Assembly: GCF_014384745.1 (NCBI RefSeq)
Contig: NZ_JACRSO010000002.1
Span: 186,001 to 250,000 of the forward strand
DNA: 64,000 nucleotides
Source of the DNA: Luoshenia tenuis
Lineage (GTDB): Bacteria; Bacillota; Clostridia; Christensenellales; GCA-900066905
Reading direction: 5' to 3'
Shown: piece by piece, positions 1-9,154 of the stretch
Layout of the letters: every line of letters starts with the position of its first letter
Position numbering within the stretch: position 1 is the stretch's first letter
Translations under genes and position numbers: made by a program
Notes under the pieces: model-generated
Databases searched by the model: none
What the model was told of the DNA's origin: nothing
Seen by the model: the letters and a program-made list of their open reading frames with translations, nothing else

Positions 1-1194
1 ATACGCTTTGGCGATGGCTTCATCCATGGTATCGCCCAGGCAAGTGATGCCCAATACGCGGCCGCCCGCCGTTACCAGCTGGCCTGCCTCGTTGCGCGCG
101 GTACCCGCGTGGAAGGCAATCGCACCGTTTTTCAGGTTCTCAAGGCCGGTAATCACTTTGCCGGAGGCGTACTTGACCGGATAGCCGCCGGAGGCCAGCA
201 CCACGCAGACTGCCGCCTGGTCGCTCCAGCCCAAGGTAACCCCGTCCAGTTTGCCGTCCAAAATGGCCTCGATCACTTCCAGCAGGTCCCCCTGCATCCG
301 GGGCAGTACCACCTGCGCCTCAGGGTCGCCAAAGCGCGCATTATATTCCAGCGTTTTGGGTCCATCCTCCGTCAGCATCAACCCAAAGAACAGCACGCCC
401 TTAAAGGGGCAGCCCTCCGCAGCCATGGCGTCTACCGTGGGCTGAAAGATCTCTTTCTGGCAGTAATCCGCCACCTCTTTCGTATACTTGGGCGTGGGCG
501 AAAAAGTGCCCATGCCGCCGGTATTGAGGCCCTCGTCGTGATCCAGCGCCCGTTTATGATCCTGCGCGCTGGCCATGGGTACGACGGTCTTACCATCGGT
601 AAAGGCCAGCACCGATACCTCCGGCCCGGTCATAAACTCCTCGATGACCACGCGGTTGCCGGCCTCGCCAAACTTTTTGTCCAGCATCATTTCCCGCACC
701 GCCGCACAGGCTTCTTCATAATCCTGCGCGATGATAACGCCTTTGCCCAGCGCCAGCCCATCCGCCTTCACTACAATGGGGAAACGCTGCCCCTTAAGGT
801 AGGCAATGGCCGCGTCGGCGTCCTCAAATACCGCATACCCCGCAGTTGGGATATGGTATTTACGCATCAGCTCTTTGGCAAATACTTTGCTGCCCTCGAT
901 GCGCGCCGCCGCTTTGTTGGGGCCAAAGACGCGCAGGCCCGCCGCCTCAAAGGCGTCTACCATGCCTAGCGCCAGGGGATCATCCGGCGCAACAAAGGTC
1001 AGGTCGATCTGCTCCTCCCTGGCAAAGCGCACCATGCCCTCGATATCCGTAGCCTTGATGGGCACGCACGTGGCGATCTGGGCGATGCCCGCATTACCCG
1101 GGGCGCAATACAGTTCCGTTACGCGGGGCGATTGGCGCAGCTTCCAGCAAATCGCATGCTCCCGGCCGCCGCCGCCTACCACTAATACCTTCAT
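1..1194 (-). CDS. purD: Phosphoribosylamine-glycine ligase, 3' end cut by window edge
   Basis: GAR synthetase, the ATP-grasp enzyme joining glycine to phosphoribosylamine in de novo purine synthesis. The translation starts MKVLVVGGGGREHAI, the typical PurD N-terminal dinucleotide-fold motif, and continues through the ATP-grasp core (VVKADGLALGKGV, then GGMGTFSP, then EYNARFGDPEAQ). About 398 residues are visible against a usual length near 420, so only the last few residues lie outside the window. The ATG at 1194 is preceded by GGAGG with about 7 nt spacing. It is the last visible gene of purECFMNHD, 15 nt after purH. Confidence 0.96.
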   Translation of the reverse strand, partial: MKVLVVGGGGREHAICWKLRQSPRVTELYCAPGNAGIAQIATCVPIKATDIEGMVRFAREEQIDLTFVAPDDPLALGMVDAFEAAGLRVFGPNKAAARIEGSKVFAKELMRKYHIPTAGYAVFEDADAAIAYLKGQRFPIVVKADGLALGKGVIIAQDYEEACAAVREMMLDKKFGEAGNRVVIEEFMTGPEVSVLAFTDGKTVVPMASAQDHKRALDHDEGLNTGGMGTFSPTPKYTKEVADYCQKEIFQPTVDAMAAEGCPFKGVLFFGLMLTEDGPKTLEYNARFGDPEAQVVLPRMQGDLLEVIEAILDGKLDGVTLGWSDQAAVCVVLASGGYPVKYASGKVITGLENLKNGAIAFHAGTARNEAGQLVTAGGRVLGITCLGDTMDEAIAKAY

Positions 1195-1209
1195 CTTCTG
1201 CCTCCAGGT

Positions 1210-2748
1210 TTAATGTTTAAAATGGCGCATGCCGGTAAAGACCATGGCGATGCCCGCCTCGTCGCAGGCCTTGATGGAATCCTCATCCCGAATCGACCCG
1301 CCCGGCTGGATGATCGCAGTGATGCCAGCGGCCGCCGCGGCTTTAACGCAATCGTCAAAGGGGAAGAAAGCATCCGAGGCCAGCGCCGCGCCCTTAACGG
1401 CTTCGCCGCTGCGCTCAATGGACTGCTCCACCGCCCAAATACGGTTGACCTGACCGGGGCCGATGCCCAAGGAATGGCCATCCTTGGCGATAGCGATGCC
1501 GTTGGACTTGGTGTGCTTGACCAGCTTCCAAGCAAAGATCATATCCTGCATTTCCTTTTCGGTGGGCTGGCGCTTGGTGACCACCTTCAGCTCATCCCCC
1601 AGCAGTTTCAGATCCATCTCCTGGACCAGCAGGCCGCCGGCAACCTTTTTCATATCCCATGCGGGCTGCGCCAGCGGCTGGTTGATAGAGGCCAGCTCCA
1701 GCAGGCGGATATTCTTTTTCTTGGTCAGCACGGCCAGCGCCTCCGGCGTAAAGGAGGGCGCCACAATGATCTCCAGGAATATCTTGGCCATCTCTTTAGC
1801 CGTATCCTCATCCACCTGCGCATTGGTCACCACGATACCGCCGAAGATGGAGACCGGGTCGGCCTCATAGGCCGCCTTATAGGCCTCATATACGGTATCC
1901 GCGCTGGCCACGCCGCAGGGGTTGGCGTGTTTGACCGCCACCACCGTCGTATCGCTGAACTCGCGCAGCAGATCCAGCGCGCCGTTGGTGTCGTTGATAT
2001 TGTTGTAGGAAAGCTCCTTGCCGTGCAGCTGTTTGGCGTCCGCCAAGGTGCCCGGGCGCTTGCCGATCTCTTTATAAAATACCGCGTTCTGGTGCGGGTT
2101 CTCACCATAGCGCATATCCTGGGCCTTTTCAAAGGTCAGCGACAGCGTCTCGGGGAAGGTGATGCCCACCTGCTCGCGCAAATAGGTGGAGATCAGCGTA
2201 TCGTAAGAGGCGGTATGCTCAAACACCTTATAGCAAAGGCGCAGCTTGGTCTCAAGGCATACCTCGCCATTTTGCCGGATCTCATCGAGCACGCCGGCAT
2301 AGTCCGCCGGGTCCACCATGACGGCCACGTCCTGCCAGTTTTTCGCCGCGGCGCGGATCATCGTGGGGCCGCCGATGTCGATATTCTCGATGGCCTCTTC
2401 CCGGGTCACACCCGGTTTCTGGATGGTCTGCTTGAAGGGATACAGATTGATGGCGACCAGGTCGATGGGCTCGATGCCCAGCTCCTCGATCTGGCGCATA
2501 TGCTCAGGATTGCCGCGCATGGCAAGCAGCCCCGCATGGATGCTAGGGTGCAGGGTCTTGACCCGCCCGTCCAGGCACTCGGGGAAGCCCGTTACATCCG
2601 AAACATTGGTCACAGGGATCCCAGCCTCGGCAATCGTCTTGGCCGTGCCGCCGGTGGAGAGGATCTCGATCCCCAGATCGTGCAGCGATTTTGCCAGCTC
2701 CACGATCCCCGTCTTATCCGAAACGCTGATTAACGCACGCTTGACCAT
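1210..2748 (-). CDS. purH: Bifunctional AICAR transformylase / IMP cyclohydrolase
   Basis: Catalyses the last two steps of IMP synthesis. The N-terminal MGS-like cyclohydrolase domain covers roughly residues 1-145 (begins MVKRALISVSDKTGI) and the AICAR transformylase domain fills the rest, with the typical KHANPCG and MRYGENPHQ motifs. The protein has 512 residues, normal for the family. I chose the ATG at 2748, which matches the usual PurH start. An in-frame ATG at 2781 lies inside the end of purN and upstream of the AAGGAGG site, so it is unlikely to be used. Confidence 0.96.
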   Translation of the reverse strand: MVKRALISVSDKTGIVELAKSLHDLGIEILSTGGTAKTIAEAGIPVTNVSDVTGFPECLDGRVKTLHPSIHAGLLAMRGNPEHMRQIEELGIEPIDLVAINLYPFKQTIQKPGVTREEAIENIDIGGPTMIRAAAKNWQDVAVMVDPADYAGVLDEIRQNGEVCLETKLRLCYKVFEHTASYDTLISTYLREQVGITFPETLSLTFEKAQDMRYGENPHQNAVFYKEIGKRPGTLADAKQLHGKELSYNNINDTNGALDLLREFSDTTVVAVKHANPCGVASADTVYEAYKAAYEADPVSIFGGIVVTNAQVDEDTAKEMAKIFLEIIVAPSFTPEALAVLTKKKNIRLLELASINQPLAQPAWDMKKVAGGLLVQEMDLKLLGDELKVVTKRQPTEKEMQDMIFAWKLVKHTKSNGIAIAKDGHSLGIGPGQVNRIWAVEQSIERSGEAVKGAALASDAFFPFDDCVKAAAAAGITAIIQPGGSIRDEDSIKACDEAGIAMVFTGMRHFKH

Positions 2749-2765
2749 TTTTAAATTTAGCCTCC

Positions 2766-3392
2766 TTATTCCTCGATCCATACCCTGCGCCCTTGGACGC
2801 GGAGCTTATCCTCTAAAAACAGCTTGGCCGCCAGCGGAAAGATGCGGTGCTCTACCTGCAGCACGCGCGCCGCCAGCGCGTCGGCATCATCTCCCTGCAA
2901 AACCGGTACGGTATCCTGTAAGATGATCGGCCCGGTATCCACGCCCTCCTCCACAAAGTGCACCGTAGCGCCGGAAACCTTGGCGCCATAGGCCAACACC
3001 GCCTCGTGCACATGGTGGCCATACATCCCCTTGCCGCAAAACGAGGGGATGAGCGCCGGATGGATGTTGATGATCCGTCCCCGGTATTTTTCCACCGTCT
3101 GCCTGGGGACAATGCCCAGGTAGCCCGCCAGCAGGATCAGGTCGGGCTTTGCCTCGTCGATGGCGCGGTGACGCGCCTGGTCACAGGCGGCGTCGCTATC
3201 AAAATACCGCTTGGGCAAGGCGATGGCCTCAATGCCGTTTGCCCGTGCGCGCTCCAGCGCATAGGCCTTGGCTGCCGAGGAGATGACCCGGACGATCTGC
3301 CCCGGGATCTCCCCTGCGGATATCCCATCCATCACCGCCTGCATGTTGCTGCCCCCGCCGGATACCATCACCACGATTCGCTTTAGCGGCAC
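2766..3392 (-). CDS. purN: Phosphoribosylglycinamide formyltransferase
   Basis: Transfers the formyl group of 10-formyl-THF to GAR. The protein has 208 residues. It shows the N-terminal VMVSGGGSNMQ phosphate-binding motif and the formyltransferase core NIHPALIPSF with the catalytic Asn and His, followed by HFVEEGVDTGPII. The start is a GTG that overlaps the purM stop by 10 nt, implying translational coupling. No better ATG lies upstream of the conserved N-terminus. Confidence 0.95.
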   Translation of the reverse strand: MPLKRIVVMVSGGGSNMQAVMDGISAGEIPGQIVRVISSAAKAYALERARANGIEAIALPKRYFDSDAACDQARHRAIDEAKPDLILLAGYLGIVPRQTVEKYRGRIINIHPALIPSFCGKGMYGHHVHEAVLAYGAKVSGATVHFVEEGVDTGPIILQDTVPVLQGDDADALAARVLQVEHRIFPLAAKLFLEDKLRVQGRRVWIEE

Positions 3393-4414
3393 AGCTCTAC
3401 ACCTTCCTGTCCGGGCGCTACAACGCCGATGCGGTAGGCCTCGATGCCCAGCTCGTCTTTAGCGAGGGTCAAAATCTCGTCGGCGTGAGAGGAAGGCACC
3501 GCCAGCACCATGCCGATGCCCATATTAAAGGTATTGTAGATGGAACGCTCCGGAATATCCCCTAGCTTTTGCAAAAGGTTAAAGACCGGCAATACCGGCC
3601 AGGAACCCAAGGTGATATCCGCATGGGTAGACTTGGGCAGGATGCGCGGAATATTCTCGATAAATCCACCGCCGGTGATATGCGCAATGCCGTGGATATC
3701 CGCCTTTTCGATCAGCGCAAGGATCTCCTTGACGTAGATCTTGGTGGGACGCAGCACCTCTTCGCCCCAGGTGCAGCCCAGCTCCTCATTATACTCGTCG
3801 AGCTTGGCCCTATCCTCTCCCACCAGCTTGCGCACCAGCGAGTAGCCGTTGGAATGGATACCGGAAGACGGCAGGCCGATCAGCACATCGCCCACCTGTA
3901 CCCGTGCGCCGCTGATCGCCTTTTCCTTATCCACGATGCCTACGGCAAAGCCGGCAATATCATACTCATCGCCATTATAAAAGCCGGGCATTTCCGCCGT
4001 TTCACCGCCGATGATCGCCGCGCCGGACTGCCTGCAGCCCTCAGCAATGCCCTTGACAATATCCGCTACCTTCTGCGGTTGGGTCTTGCTGCTGGCCATG
4101 TAGTCCAAAAAGAACAGGGGCCGCGCGCCCTGGCAAACGATATCGTTCACGCACATCGCCACCGCATCAATGCCGATGGTATCGTGCTTGTCCATAATAA
4201 AGGCATATTTGAGCTTGGTGCCCACGCCGTCCGTCCCCGCGACCAGCACGGGCTCCTTCATCGTCTCTTTGGCCAGAGAATAAAAACCGCCAAAAGAACC
4301 CAGTCCGCCCAGCACGTTCTCGTTGAGCGTCCCGGCCACATGCTGCTTCATCAGGCGTACGGCCTCGTAACCGGCCTCTACGCTGACGCCCGCATCTTCA
4401 TACGTTATTGCCAT
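3383..4414 (-). CDS. purM: Phosphoribosylformylglycinamidine cyclo-ligase (AIR synthetase)
   Basis: ATP-dependent ring closure giving AIR. The 343-residue protein has the PurM family hallmarks: VLGGLGSFGG, VAGTDGVGTKLK, CVNDIVCQGA, GGETAEMPG and the C-terminal half with ITGGGFIENIPR. The ATG at 4414 sits 7 nt after AGGAGG. It lies 11 nt downstream of purF and its end overlaps purN. Confidence 0.96.
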   Translation of the reverse strand: MAITYEDAGVSVEAGYEAVRLMKQHVAGTLNENVLGGLGSFGGFYSLAKETMKEPVLVAGTDGVGTKLKYAFIMDKHDTIGIDAVAMCVNDIVCQGARPLFFLDYMASSKTQPQKVADIVKGIAEGCRQSGAAIIGGETAEMPGFYNGDEYDIAGFAVGIVDKEKAISGARVQVGDVLIGLPSSGIHSNGYSLVRKLVGEDRAKLDEYNEELGCTWGEEVLRPTKIYVKEILALIEKADIHGIAHITGGGFIENIPRILPKSTHADITLGSWPVLPVFNLLQKLGDIPERSIYNTFNMGIGMVLAVPSSHADEILTLAKDELGIEAYRIGVVAPGQEGVELCR

Positions 4415-4425
4415 GAAAGGGCCTC

Positions 4426-5862
4426 CTATTTTTTACTTTTGCAAACACACTCGCAGGTTTCTTTTACATCCATGGGATATTCGCCGGTAAAGCAGCCCAT
4501 GCAAAAGCCGCAGTTGCCGTATTCTACCGTGCGCTGCAACCCGTCGATATCCAGATAGGCCAGCGAATCCACGCCGATCATCTTGGCGATTTCCTCCACC
4601 GAGTGGTTGGCGCCGATGAGCTGATCCTTATCCGGTGTATCAATGCCGAAATAGCAGGGGCTGACCACCGGCGGCGAACTGATGCGCATATGCACTTGCC
4701 GCGCGCCAGCCATGCGCAGCATCTCAACGATCTGCAAACTGGTGGTGCCGCGCACGATAGAATCATCCACCAGCACGATGCGCTTGCCATGTACGTTGCG
4801 CCGCAGGGCAGCCAGTTTCATGCGCACGCCCTGCTCGCGCATGGACTGCTCCGGCTGGATAAAGGTACGGCCGATGTAGCGGTTTTTCACCAGTCCATCG
4901 CCATAGGGAATGCCGGAGGCCTTGGCGTAGCCCATGGCCGCGGGCAGCGCGGAATCCGGCACGCCCACCACCAGGTCCGCCTCGACCGGAGCGATCTGGG
5001 CCAGCAGGCGCCCTGCCTCATAGCGCGCATTGTATACGCCGATACCGTCCATGGTGGAATCGGTCCGCGCAAAATAGACGAACTCGAATACGCAAAGGGC
5101 GCTCTTATCCGCCGCCTTGGTCTGGATGGAATGGATGCCGCCATCGTCGATCATGATGATCTCGCCCGGGCGGATATCCCGGATGTATTCGCCCCCAAGC
5201 ACCTCGATAGCGCAGCTCTCAGAGGCCAAAATATAAGAATTGCCCTTGCGGCCCAGGCAGAGCGGACGGATGCCGAACGGATCGCGCACGCCCACCAGCT
5301 GCTTTTCATTCATGGCCACCAGCGCATAAGAGCCGCGCACCCGGGCCATCATCTCGGGGATGGCTTCGGCCAGCGCCCCTTTAGTAGAGCGGGCGATCAG
5401 GTTGGCCATCACCTCGGAATCCACCGCCGTCTGGAAAATAGTGCCATCCTCCTCCAGCTCCCGGCGCAGGGTCACAGCGTTGATCAGATTGCCGTTGTGC
5501 GCCAGCGCCAGCTGCCCCTTGCGGGAGCGCACCACCAGCGGCTGGGCGTTGATCGCCAAATTCTCCGCCTGAGTGGAATAGCGCACGTGCCCAATGGCCA
5601 CGCGGCCGTTGCCGATATTCTCCAGCGCTTCCTCGGTCATCACATCGGTGACCAGGCCCATATCCTTATGGTAGCGGATCCCGCCCTGCTCCCCGGCGAT
5701 GGCCATGCCGCAGCTCTCCTCGCCGCGGTGCTGCACCGAGTGCAGCGCATAATACATGCTGCCCGGGATCGGTAGGTCGCCCGCGTTATAAATGCCGACC
5801 ACGCCGCACTCTTCCGGCATCCGGTCGGTATAGGGTTTCAATAAGCGAAAATCGTTTGTCAT
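4426..5862 (-). CDS. purF: Amidophosphoribosyltransferase
   Basis: First committed step of purine synthesis (PRPP plus glutamine to phosphoribosylamine). The protein has 478 residues. A short N-terminal propeptide precedes the catalytic Cys of EECGVVGIY, as in the class that is processed by self-cleavage. The glutaminase domain covers about residues 19-240 and the PRTase domain follows, with the PRPP loop VLVDDSIVRGTT. The C-terminal Cys residues in GNCGFCMGC and CECVC fit the [4Fe-4S] PurF type of Bacillus. The ATG directly abuts the purC stop, with GGTGGAGAG as ribosome site inside purC. Confidence 0.96.
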   Translation of the reverse strand: MTNDFRLLKPYTDRMPEECGVVGIYNAGDLPIPGSMYYALHSVQHRGEESCGMAIAGEQGGIRYHKDMGLVTDVMTEEALENIGNGRVAIGHVRYSTQAENLAINAQPLVVRSRKGQLALAHNGNLINAVTLRRELEEDGTIFQTAVDSEVMANLIARSTKGALAEAIPEMMARVRGSYALVAMNEKQLVGVRDPFGIRPLCLGRKGNSYILASESCAIEVLGGEYIRDIRPGEIIMIDDGGIHSIQTKAADKSALCVFEFVYFARTDSTMDGIGVYNARYEAGRLLAQIAPVEADLVVGVPDSALPAAMGYAKASGIPYGDGLVKNRYIGRTFIQPEQSMREQGVRMKLAALRRNVHGKRIVLVDDSIVRGTTSLQIVEMLRMAGARQVHMRISSPPVVSPCYFGIDTPDKDQLIGANHSVEEIAKMIGVDSLAYLDIDGLQRTVEYGNCGFCMGCFTGEYPMDVKETCECVCKSKK

Positions 5863-6582
5863 TTATTTCTCTCCACCCATTAAACGATGTAAGATCTCCT
5901 GATAAGCCTCTTCTACATTGCCCAGGTCCCTGCGGAAGCGGTCCTTATCCAGCTTTTCGCCCGTGCGGGTATCCCAGAAGCGGCAGGTATCCGGAGAGAT
6001 TTCGTCCGCCAGAATAATATCGCCCTTAAAACGGCCAAACTCCAGCTTAAAGTCGATCAGTTCGATATTCATGGTCTTGAGATACTCGCCCAGGTACTGG
6101 TTGACCTTAAAGGACATATCCGCGATCTTGCCCAGCTCCTCGGGGGTGGCCAGCTCCATCGCATAGGCATGATACTCGTTGATCATCGGGTCGCCCAGCT
6201 CGTCATCCTTATAGCAATATTCAAGCACAGTGTGGGCCAGGTGCGTCCCCTCCGGGATGCCCAGGCGCTTAGACAGGCTGCCCGCCGCGATGTTGCGCAC
6301 GATCACCTCGATCGGAACGATCTTTACGCTTTTAACAATGGTCTCCCGCTCGCTGATCTCCTCGACAAAATGAGTGGGGATGCCCTTGCCCTCCAGCATC
6401 TTAAAAAGGTGGTTGGAAACGCGGTTGTTCACCACGCCCTTGCCCACGATGGTGCCCTTTTTCAAGCCGTTAAAGGCCGTGGCGTCGTCTTTATAATCGA
6501 CGATGACGTAATCCTCGTTGTCCGTGGCAAAGACCTTTTTGGCCTTTCCCTCATAGAGTTGCTCGCCTTTTTTCAAATTCAT
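5863..6582 (-). CDS. purC: SAICAR synthetase
   Basis: Phosphoribosylaminoimidazole-succinocarboxamide synthase, joining aspartate to CAIR. The protein has 239 residues, normal for the family. It begins with KKGEQLYEGKAKKVFAT and carries VEVIVRN-type (IEVIVRNIAAGS), LIDFKLEFG and LADEISPDTCRFWD motifs. The start ATG overlaps the purE stop in an ATGA arrangement, so the two are translationally coupled. Confidence 0.96.
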   Translation of the reverse strand: MNLKKGEQLYEGKAKKVFATDNEDYVIVDYKDDATAFNGLKKGTIVGKGVVNNRVSNHLFKMLEGKGIPTHFVEEISERETIVKSVKIVPIEVIVRNIAAGSLSKRLGIPEGTHLAHTVLEYCYKDDELGDPMINEYHAYAMELATPEELGKIADMSFKVNQYLGEYLKTMNIELIDFKLEFGRFKGDIILADEISPDTCRFWDTRTGEKLDKDRFRRDLGNVEEAYQEILHRLMGGEK

Positions 6583-7076
6583 AATAACTCTACCTCCTTT
6601 TGTACCGTCATTTCACCCTGATCCACAGCTTTAGACATCTTGGCCCGATAGTTGCGCAGCATCGGCACCAGTTCATCATAGCGGAGCGAGAGGATCTGCG
6701 CCGCCAGAATCGCAGCGTTTTCGCTGCCGTTAACGCCCACCGTCGCCACGGGGATGCCGTTGGGCATCTGAACGATGGACAGCAGCGAGTCCAGCCCGTC
6801 CATAAAGCTGGATTTGATGGGCACGCCGATCACCGGTAAATTGGTGTACGCAGCGATAACGCCCGGCAGATGCGCGGCCTTGCCCGCCGCAGCGATGATG
6901 ACCTCGATCCCGCTGGTGCGCGCGGACAGCGCATACTCCTGCACCCGGGCGGGCGTGCGGTGCGCGCTCATCACATGCACATCCACATCGATCTTAAACT
7001 CGTGCAGCAGCCGGATCATATTCTCCAGCGCCGTAAAATCGTTGCTGCTTCCCATAATAACGCCAACTTTGGGCAT
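6579..7076 (-). CDS. purE: 5-(carboxyamino)imidazole ribonucleotide mutase
   Basis: Converts N5-CAIR to CAIR. The protein has 165 residues and begins MPKVGVIMGSSND, with MSAHRTP and AAGKAAHLPGV, the PurE substrate-binding motifs. No purK is seen in the window. The ATG at 7076 has GGAGG 8 nt upstream. Translation could be read from 57 nt further up, but that extension is not conserved and contains the ribosome site. It is the first gene of the purine operon. Confidence 0.95.
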   Translation of the reverse strand: MPKVGVIMGSSNDFTALENMIRLLHEFKIDVDVHVMSAHRTPARVQEYALSARTSGIEVIIAAAGKAAHLPGVIAAYTNLPVIGVPIKSSFMDGLDSLLSIVQMPNGIPVATVGVNGSENAAILAAQILSLRYDELVPMLRNYRAKMSKAVDQGEMTVQKEVELL

Positions 7077-7123
7077 CGTTCGCTCCTCCTTTTTAATTCC
7101 AAATCCACAGGAATGATACCAAC

Positions 7124-7152
7124 ATCTTAACACACGGCCCTGAGCGCCGCAA
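7124..7152 (-). promoter_or_regulatory. Promoter of purE operon
   Basis: On the minus strand TTGCGG (7147-7152) and TAAGAT (7124-7129) are separated by exactly 17 bp and lie about 48 nt upstream of the purE ATG. This is a plausible sigma-A promoter read from sequence only. Confidence 0.6.
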
Positions 7153-7164
7153 TCAATTCACCAA

Positions 7165-7197
7165 CAATGTTCGCCTTTTTTTGCAAAACGTTCGTCT
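7165..7197 (-). promoter_or_regulatory. Two direct PurBox-like CGAAC repeats
   Basis: Upstream of the purE -35 box the minus strand carries GACGAACGTT and GGCGAACATT, whose CGAAC cores lie 21 bp apart in the same orientation. CGAAC is the core of the Bacillus PurR PurBox. In Bacillus the boxes are usually inverted, so the assignment is tentative. Confidence 0.35.
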
Positions 7198-7198
7198 T

Positions 7199-8368
7199 TT
7201 ATTCGCCCCGTTCCAATGCCGCCCGCGCTTCCAGCGAGGCTTGCAGGATCACGGCCTGCAAGGGAACGCCGTTTTGCCGCGCCGCCTGGGCGCAGTCCTC
7301 AAATTCTGGTTTGAATTTGACCGCCTGCCCTTCGCCCGCCACCTTGACCCCGATGGGCCCGAAGGAGGTTTGCGCCTTGATCATCCGCCGGTTCAAAATC
7401 TGACGCTCCAAATCCTGGCGCCGCACCCCCAGGGTGGTGGTCTCGCGCAGCATCAGCGCCGATAATGCTTTTGCCCGCGCGGCCTTGCAGATGACCGAGA
7501 GCATGGTCGCCGGCCGGCTCTTTTTCATATAGATCGGCGTGTAGTATACATCCAGCGCGCCCGCCTGCAGCAGTTGCTCCATCACATACCCCATCGCCTC
7601 GCCGGTCATATCGTCCAGGTTACATTCTAAAAGACAGATGCGATCCAACCCTTCGCCGCTTTGCGCCTCACCCAAAACGGCGCGCAGCACGCGCAGGGCG
7701 CCGCCTTTTTCTTCTGGATAGAGCCCATAGCCCACGGCTTCCATCTTCATTTCCGGCATCGGCCCATAATCGTCACAGGCCTGCGTAGCCAACGCGGCCG
7801 CAAGCGGGGTGACGCCCTCGCCATTCATGGCACCAGCGCACACTGGGATCCCCTTTAACAGCGCCAGCGTCAGCGGCCGTGGAACCGGCAGGGTGCATCC
7901 CTCATCGCTGTAAACTCCCGTCCCCAGCGGTAGGGGCGATAAGAGGATCCGCTCTACCCCGCTCTGACGCAAACGGCAAATCTGCTGGGCGCAAACGGCC
8001 AGCAAATAAGCCTGTTTCGGGCTAGCGACCTTTATCTCCTTTTCCTCTATGCCCTCCAGCCTGGCACGCACCTGCGCCAAGCGCTCAAGGATATCCAGCG
8101 CCAAACGCCTGGCTTCCTGGGTAATCTTACAGATATCAAGCTGCCTTTTCACCGTGCCAAGATCCCAGGTTTGCGTGCCCTCCGGCCCCGGCGCATACAA
8201 CGCCTGCACACACCGGCCCGCCACGTCCGCGCAGCGCTTGGTCTCCATTTGCAGCGCGGCTCCGGGGAAGCCGATATCTAGCGGCTCGGAATTTTCCAGA
8301 TCGGCCAGCGCGCCGCAAAGCATTTCCAAGTTTAGCCCCGCCCCAGCATCCAGGTAAAGTACCCGCAT
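7199..8368 (-). CDS. larC: LarC, nickel insertion protein for the pincer cofactor
   Basis: LarC is a CTP-dependent enzyme that inserts Ni into pyridinium-3,5-bisthiocarboxylic acid mononucleotide to give the nickel-pincer nucleotide. The 389-residue protein begins MRVLYLDAGAGLNLEML, a variant of the family N-terminus. It carries the family core CNLDDMTGE followed by DVYYTPIYMKKSRPATML. Here it is a single frame, unlike Lactobacillus where larC is split and joined by frameshifting. It is the last gene of larE-larB-larC, 14 nt after larB. The substrate enzyme (LarA or another LarA homologue) is not in the window. Confidence 0.93.
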   Translation of the reverse strand: MRVLYLDAGAGLNLEMLCGALADLENSEPLDIGFPGAALQMETKRCADVAGRCVQALYAPGPEGTQTWDLGTVKRQLDICKITQEARRLALDILERLAQVRARLEGIEEKEIKVASPKQAYLLAVCAQQICRLRQSGVERILLSPLPLGTGVYSDEGCTLPVPRPLTLALLKGIPVCAGAMNGEGVTPLAAALATQACDDYGPMPEMKMEAVGYGLYPEEKGGALRVLRAVLGEAQSGEGLDRICLLECNLDDMTGEAMGYVMEQLLQAGALDVYYTPIYMKKSRPATMLSVICKAARAKALSALMLRETTTLGVRRQDLERQILNRRMIKAQTSFGPIGVKVAGEGQAVKFKPEFEDCAQAARQNGVPLQAVILQASLEARAALERGE

Positions 8369-8382
8369 CTTCTGATATCCTC

Positions 8383-9150
8383 CTAACGTTGCATGGGCAT
8401 GCGGTTGATCATCGAGGCCAGATAGCCCGCGCCAAACCCATTGTCGATATTGACCACGGAAATGCCGCTGGCGCAGCTGTTGATCATGGTCAGCAGTGCG
8501 GAAAGTCCGCCGAAATTGGCCCCATAACCTACGCTGGTAGGTACGGCGATCACGGGCTTATCCACCAACCCGCCCAGTACGCTGGGTAGCGCCCCTTCCA
8601 TTCCCGCCACGGCGATCACCACATTGGCGGACATGATCCTATCCGTATAGCTCAGCAACCGGTGGATGCCGGCCACCCCTACGTCATAGATCCGCTCCAC
8701 CTTGTTGCCGAAGGTCTCCGCCGTAATGGCGGCCTCCTCCGCTACCGGCATATCCGAAGTGCCCGCGGTAGCCACCAGAATATGCGTTTCCGGCATCTCC
8801 ACCGCCTCCCGCTTGACCACCAGTACGCGGGAGAGCGGGTCGTACTGCAGCGGGCACCCCTCAAGCTCCGGGGCGATCTTCTCAAAAGCCTCCTGAGATA
8901 AACGCGTACCCAAAATGTTGCGCGTACCCCGCGCCAGCATGTTGCGCAGGATCCCTACGATCTGCTCGGGCGTTTTGCCCGCACAATAGATCACTTCTGG
9001 ATAGCCCGTGCGCACCGCCCTGTGATGATCCACCTTGGCATAGCCCAGGTCCTCAAAGGGCAGACGGCGCAGCTGTTCCATGGCATCTTCCAAACTTACG
9101 CTGCCGGCCTGTACGCTTTCCAGCAGCGTCCTTAACTCCTGTGTTTCCAT
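8383..9150 (-). CDS. larB: LarB, nicotinate adenine dinucleotide carboxylase/hydrolase
   Basis: First step of nickel-pincer cofactor synthesis: carboxylation of the pyridinium ring of NaAD and hydrolysis. The protein has 255 residues. Its C-terminal half is homologous to PurE (VATAGTSDMPVAEEAA, then VAGMEGALPSVLGGL and TSVGYGANFGGL) and the N-terminal half is the LarB-specific domain (DLGYAKVDHHRAVRTGYPEVIYC). The start is 4 nt after the larE stop. The PurE-like fold can make this be annotated as an AIR carboxylase, but the neighbours settle it as LarB. Confidence 0.94.
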   Translation of the reverse strand: METQELRTLLESVQAGSVSLEDAMEQLRRLPFEDLGYAKVDHHRAVRTGYPEVIYCAGKTPEQIVGILRNMLARGTRNILGTRLSQEAFEKIAPELEGCPLQYDPLSRVLVVKREAVEMPETHILVATAGTSDMPVAEEAAITAETFGNKVERIYDVGVAGIHRLLSYTDRIMSANVVIAVAGMEGALPSVLGGLVDKPVIAVPTSVGYGANFGGLSALLTMINSCASGISVVNIDNGFGAGYLASMINRMPMQR

Positions 9151-9154
9151 CCTG

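Noticed and set aside
1213..2733. Long plus-strand open frames opposite pur, hyd, aro and groEL genes (for example 506 codons opposite purH).
   Set aside because: They mirror strongly conserved genes on the other strand in GC-rich DNA, have no ribosome sites and match no family.
8383..9150. Second PurE (AIR carboxylase) because of the C-terminal similarity.
   Set aside because: The N-terminal domain and the larE and larC neighbours identify it as LarB, and a true purE is present.
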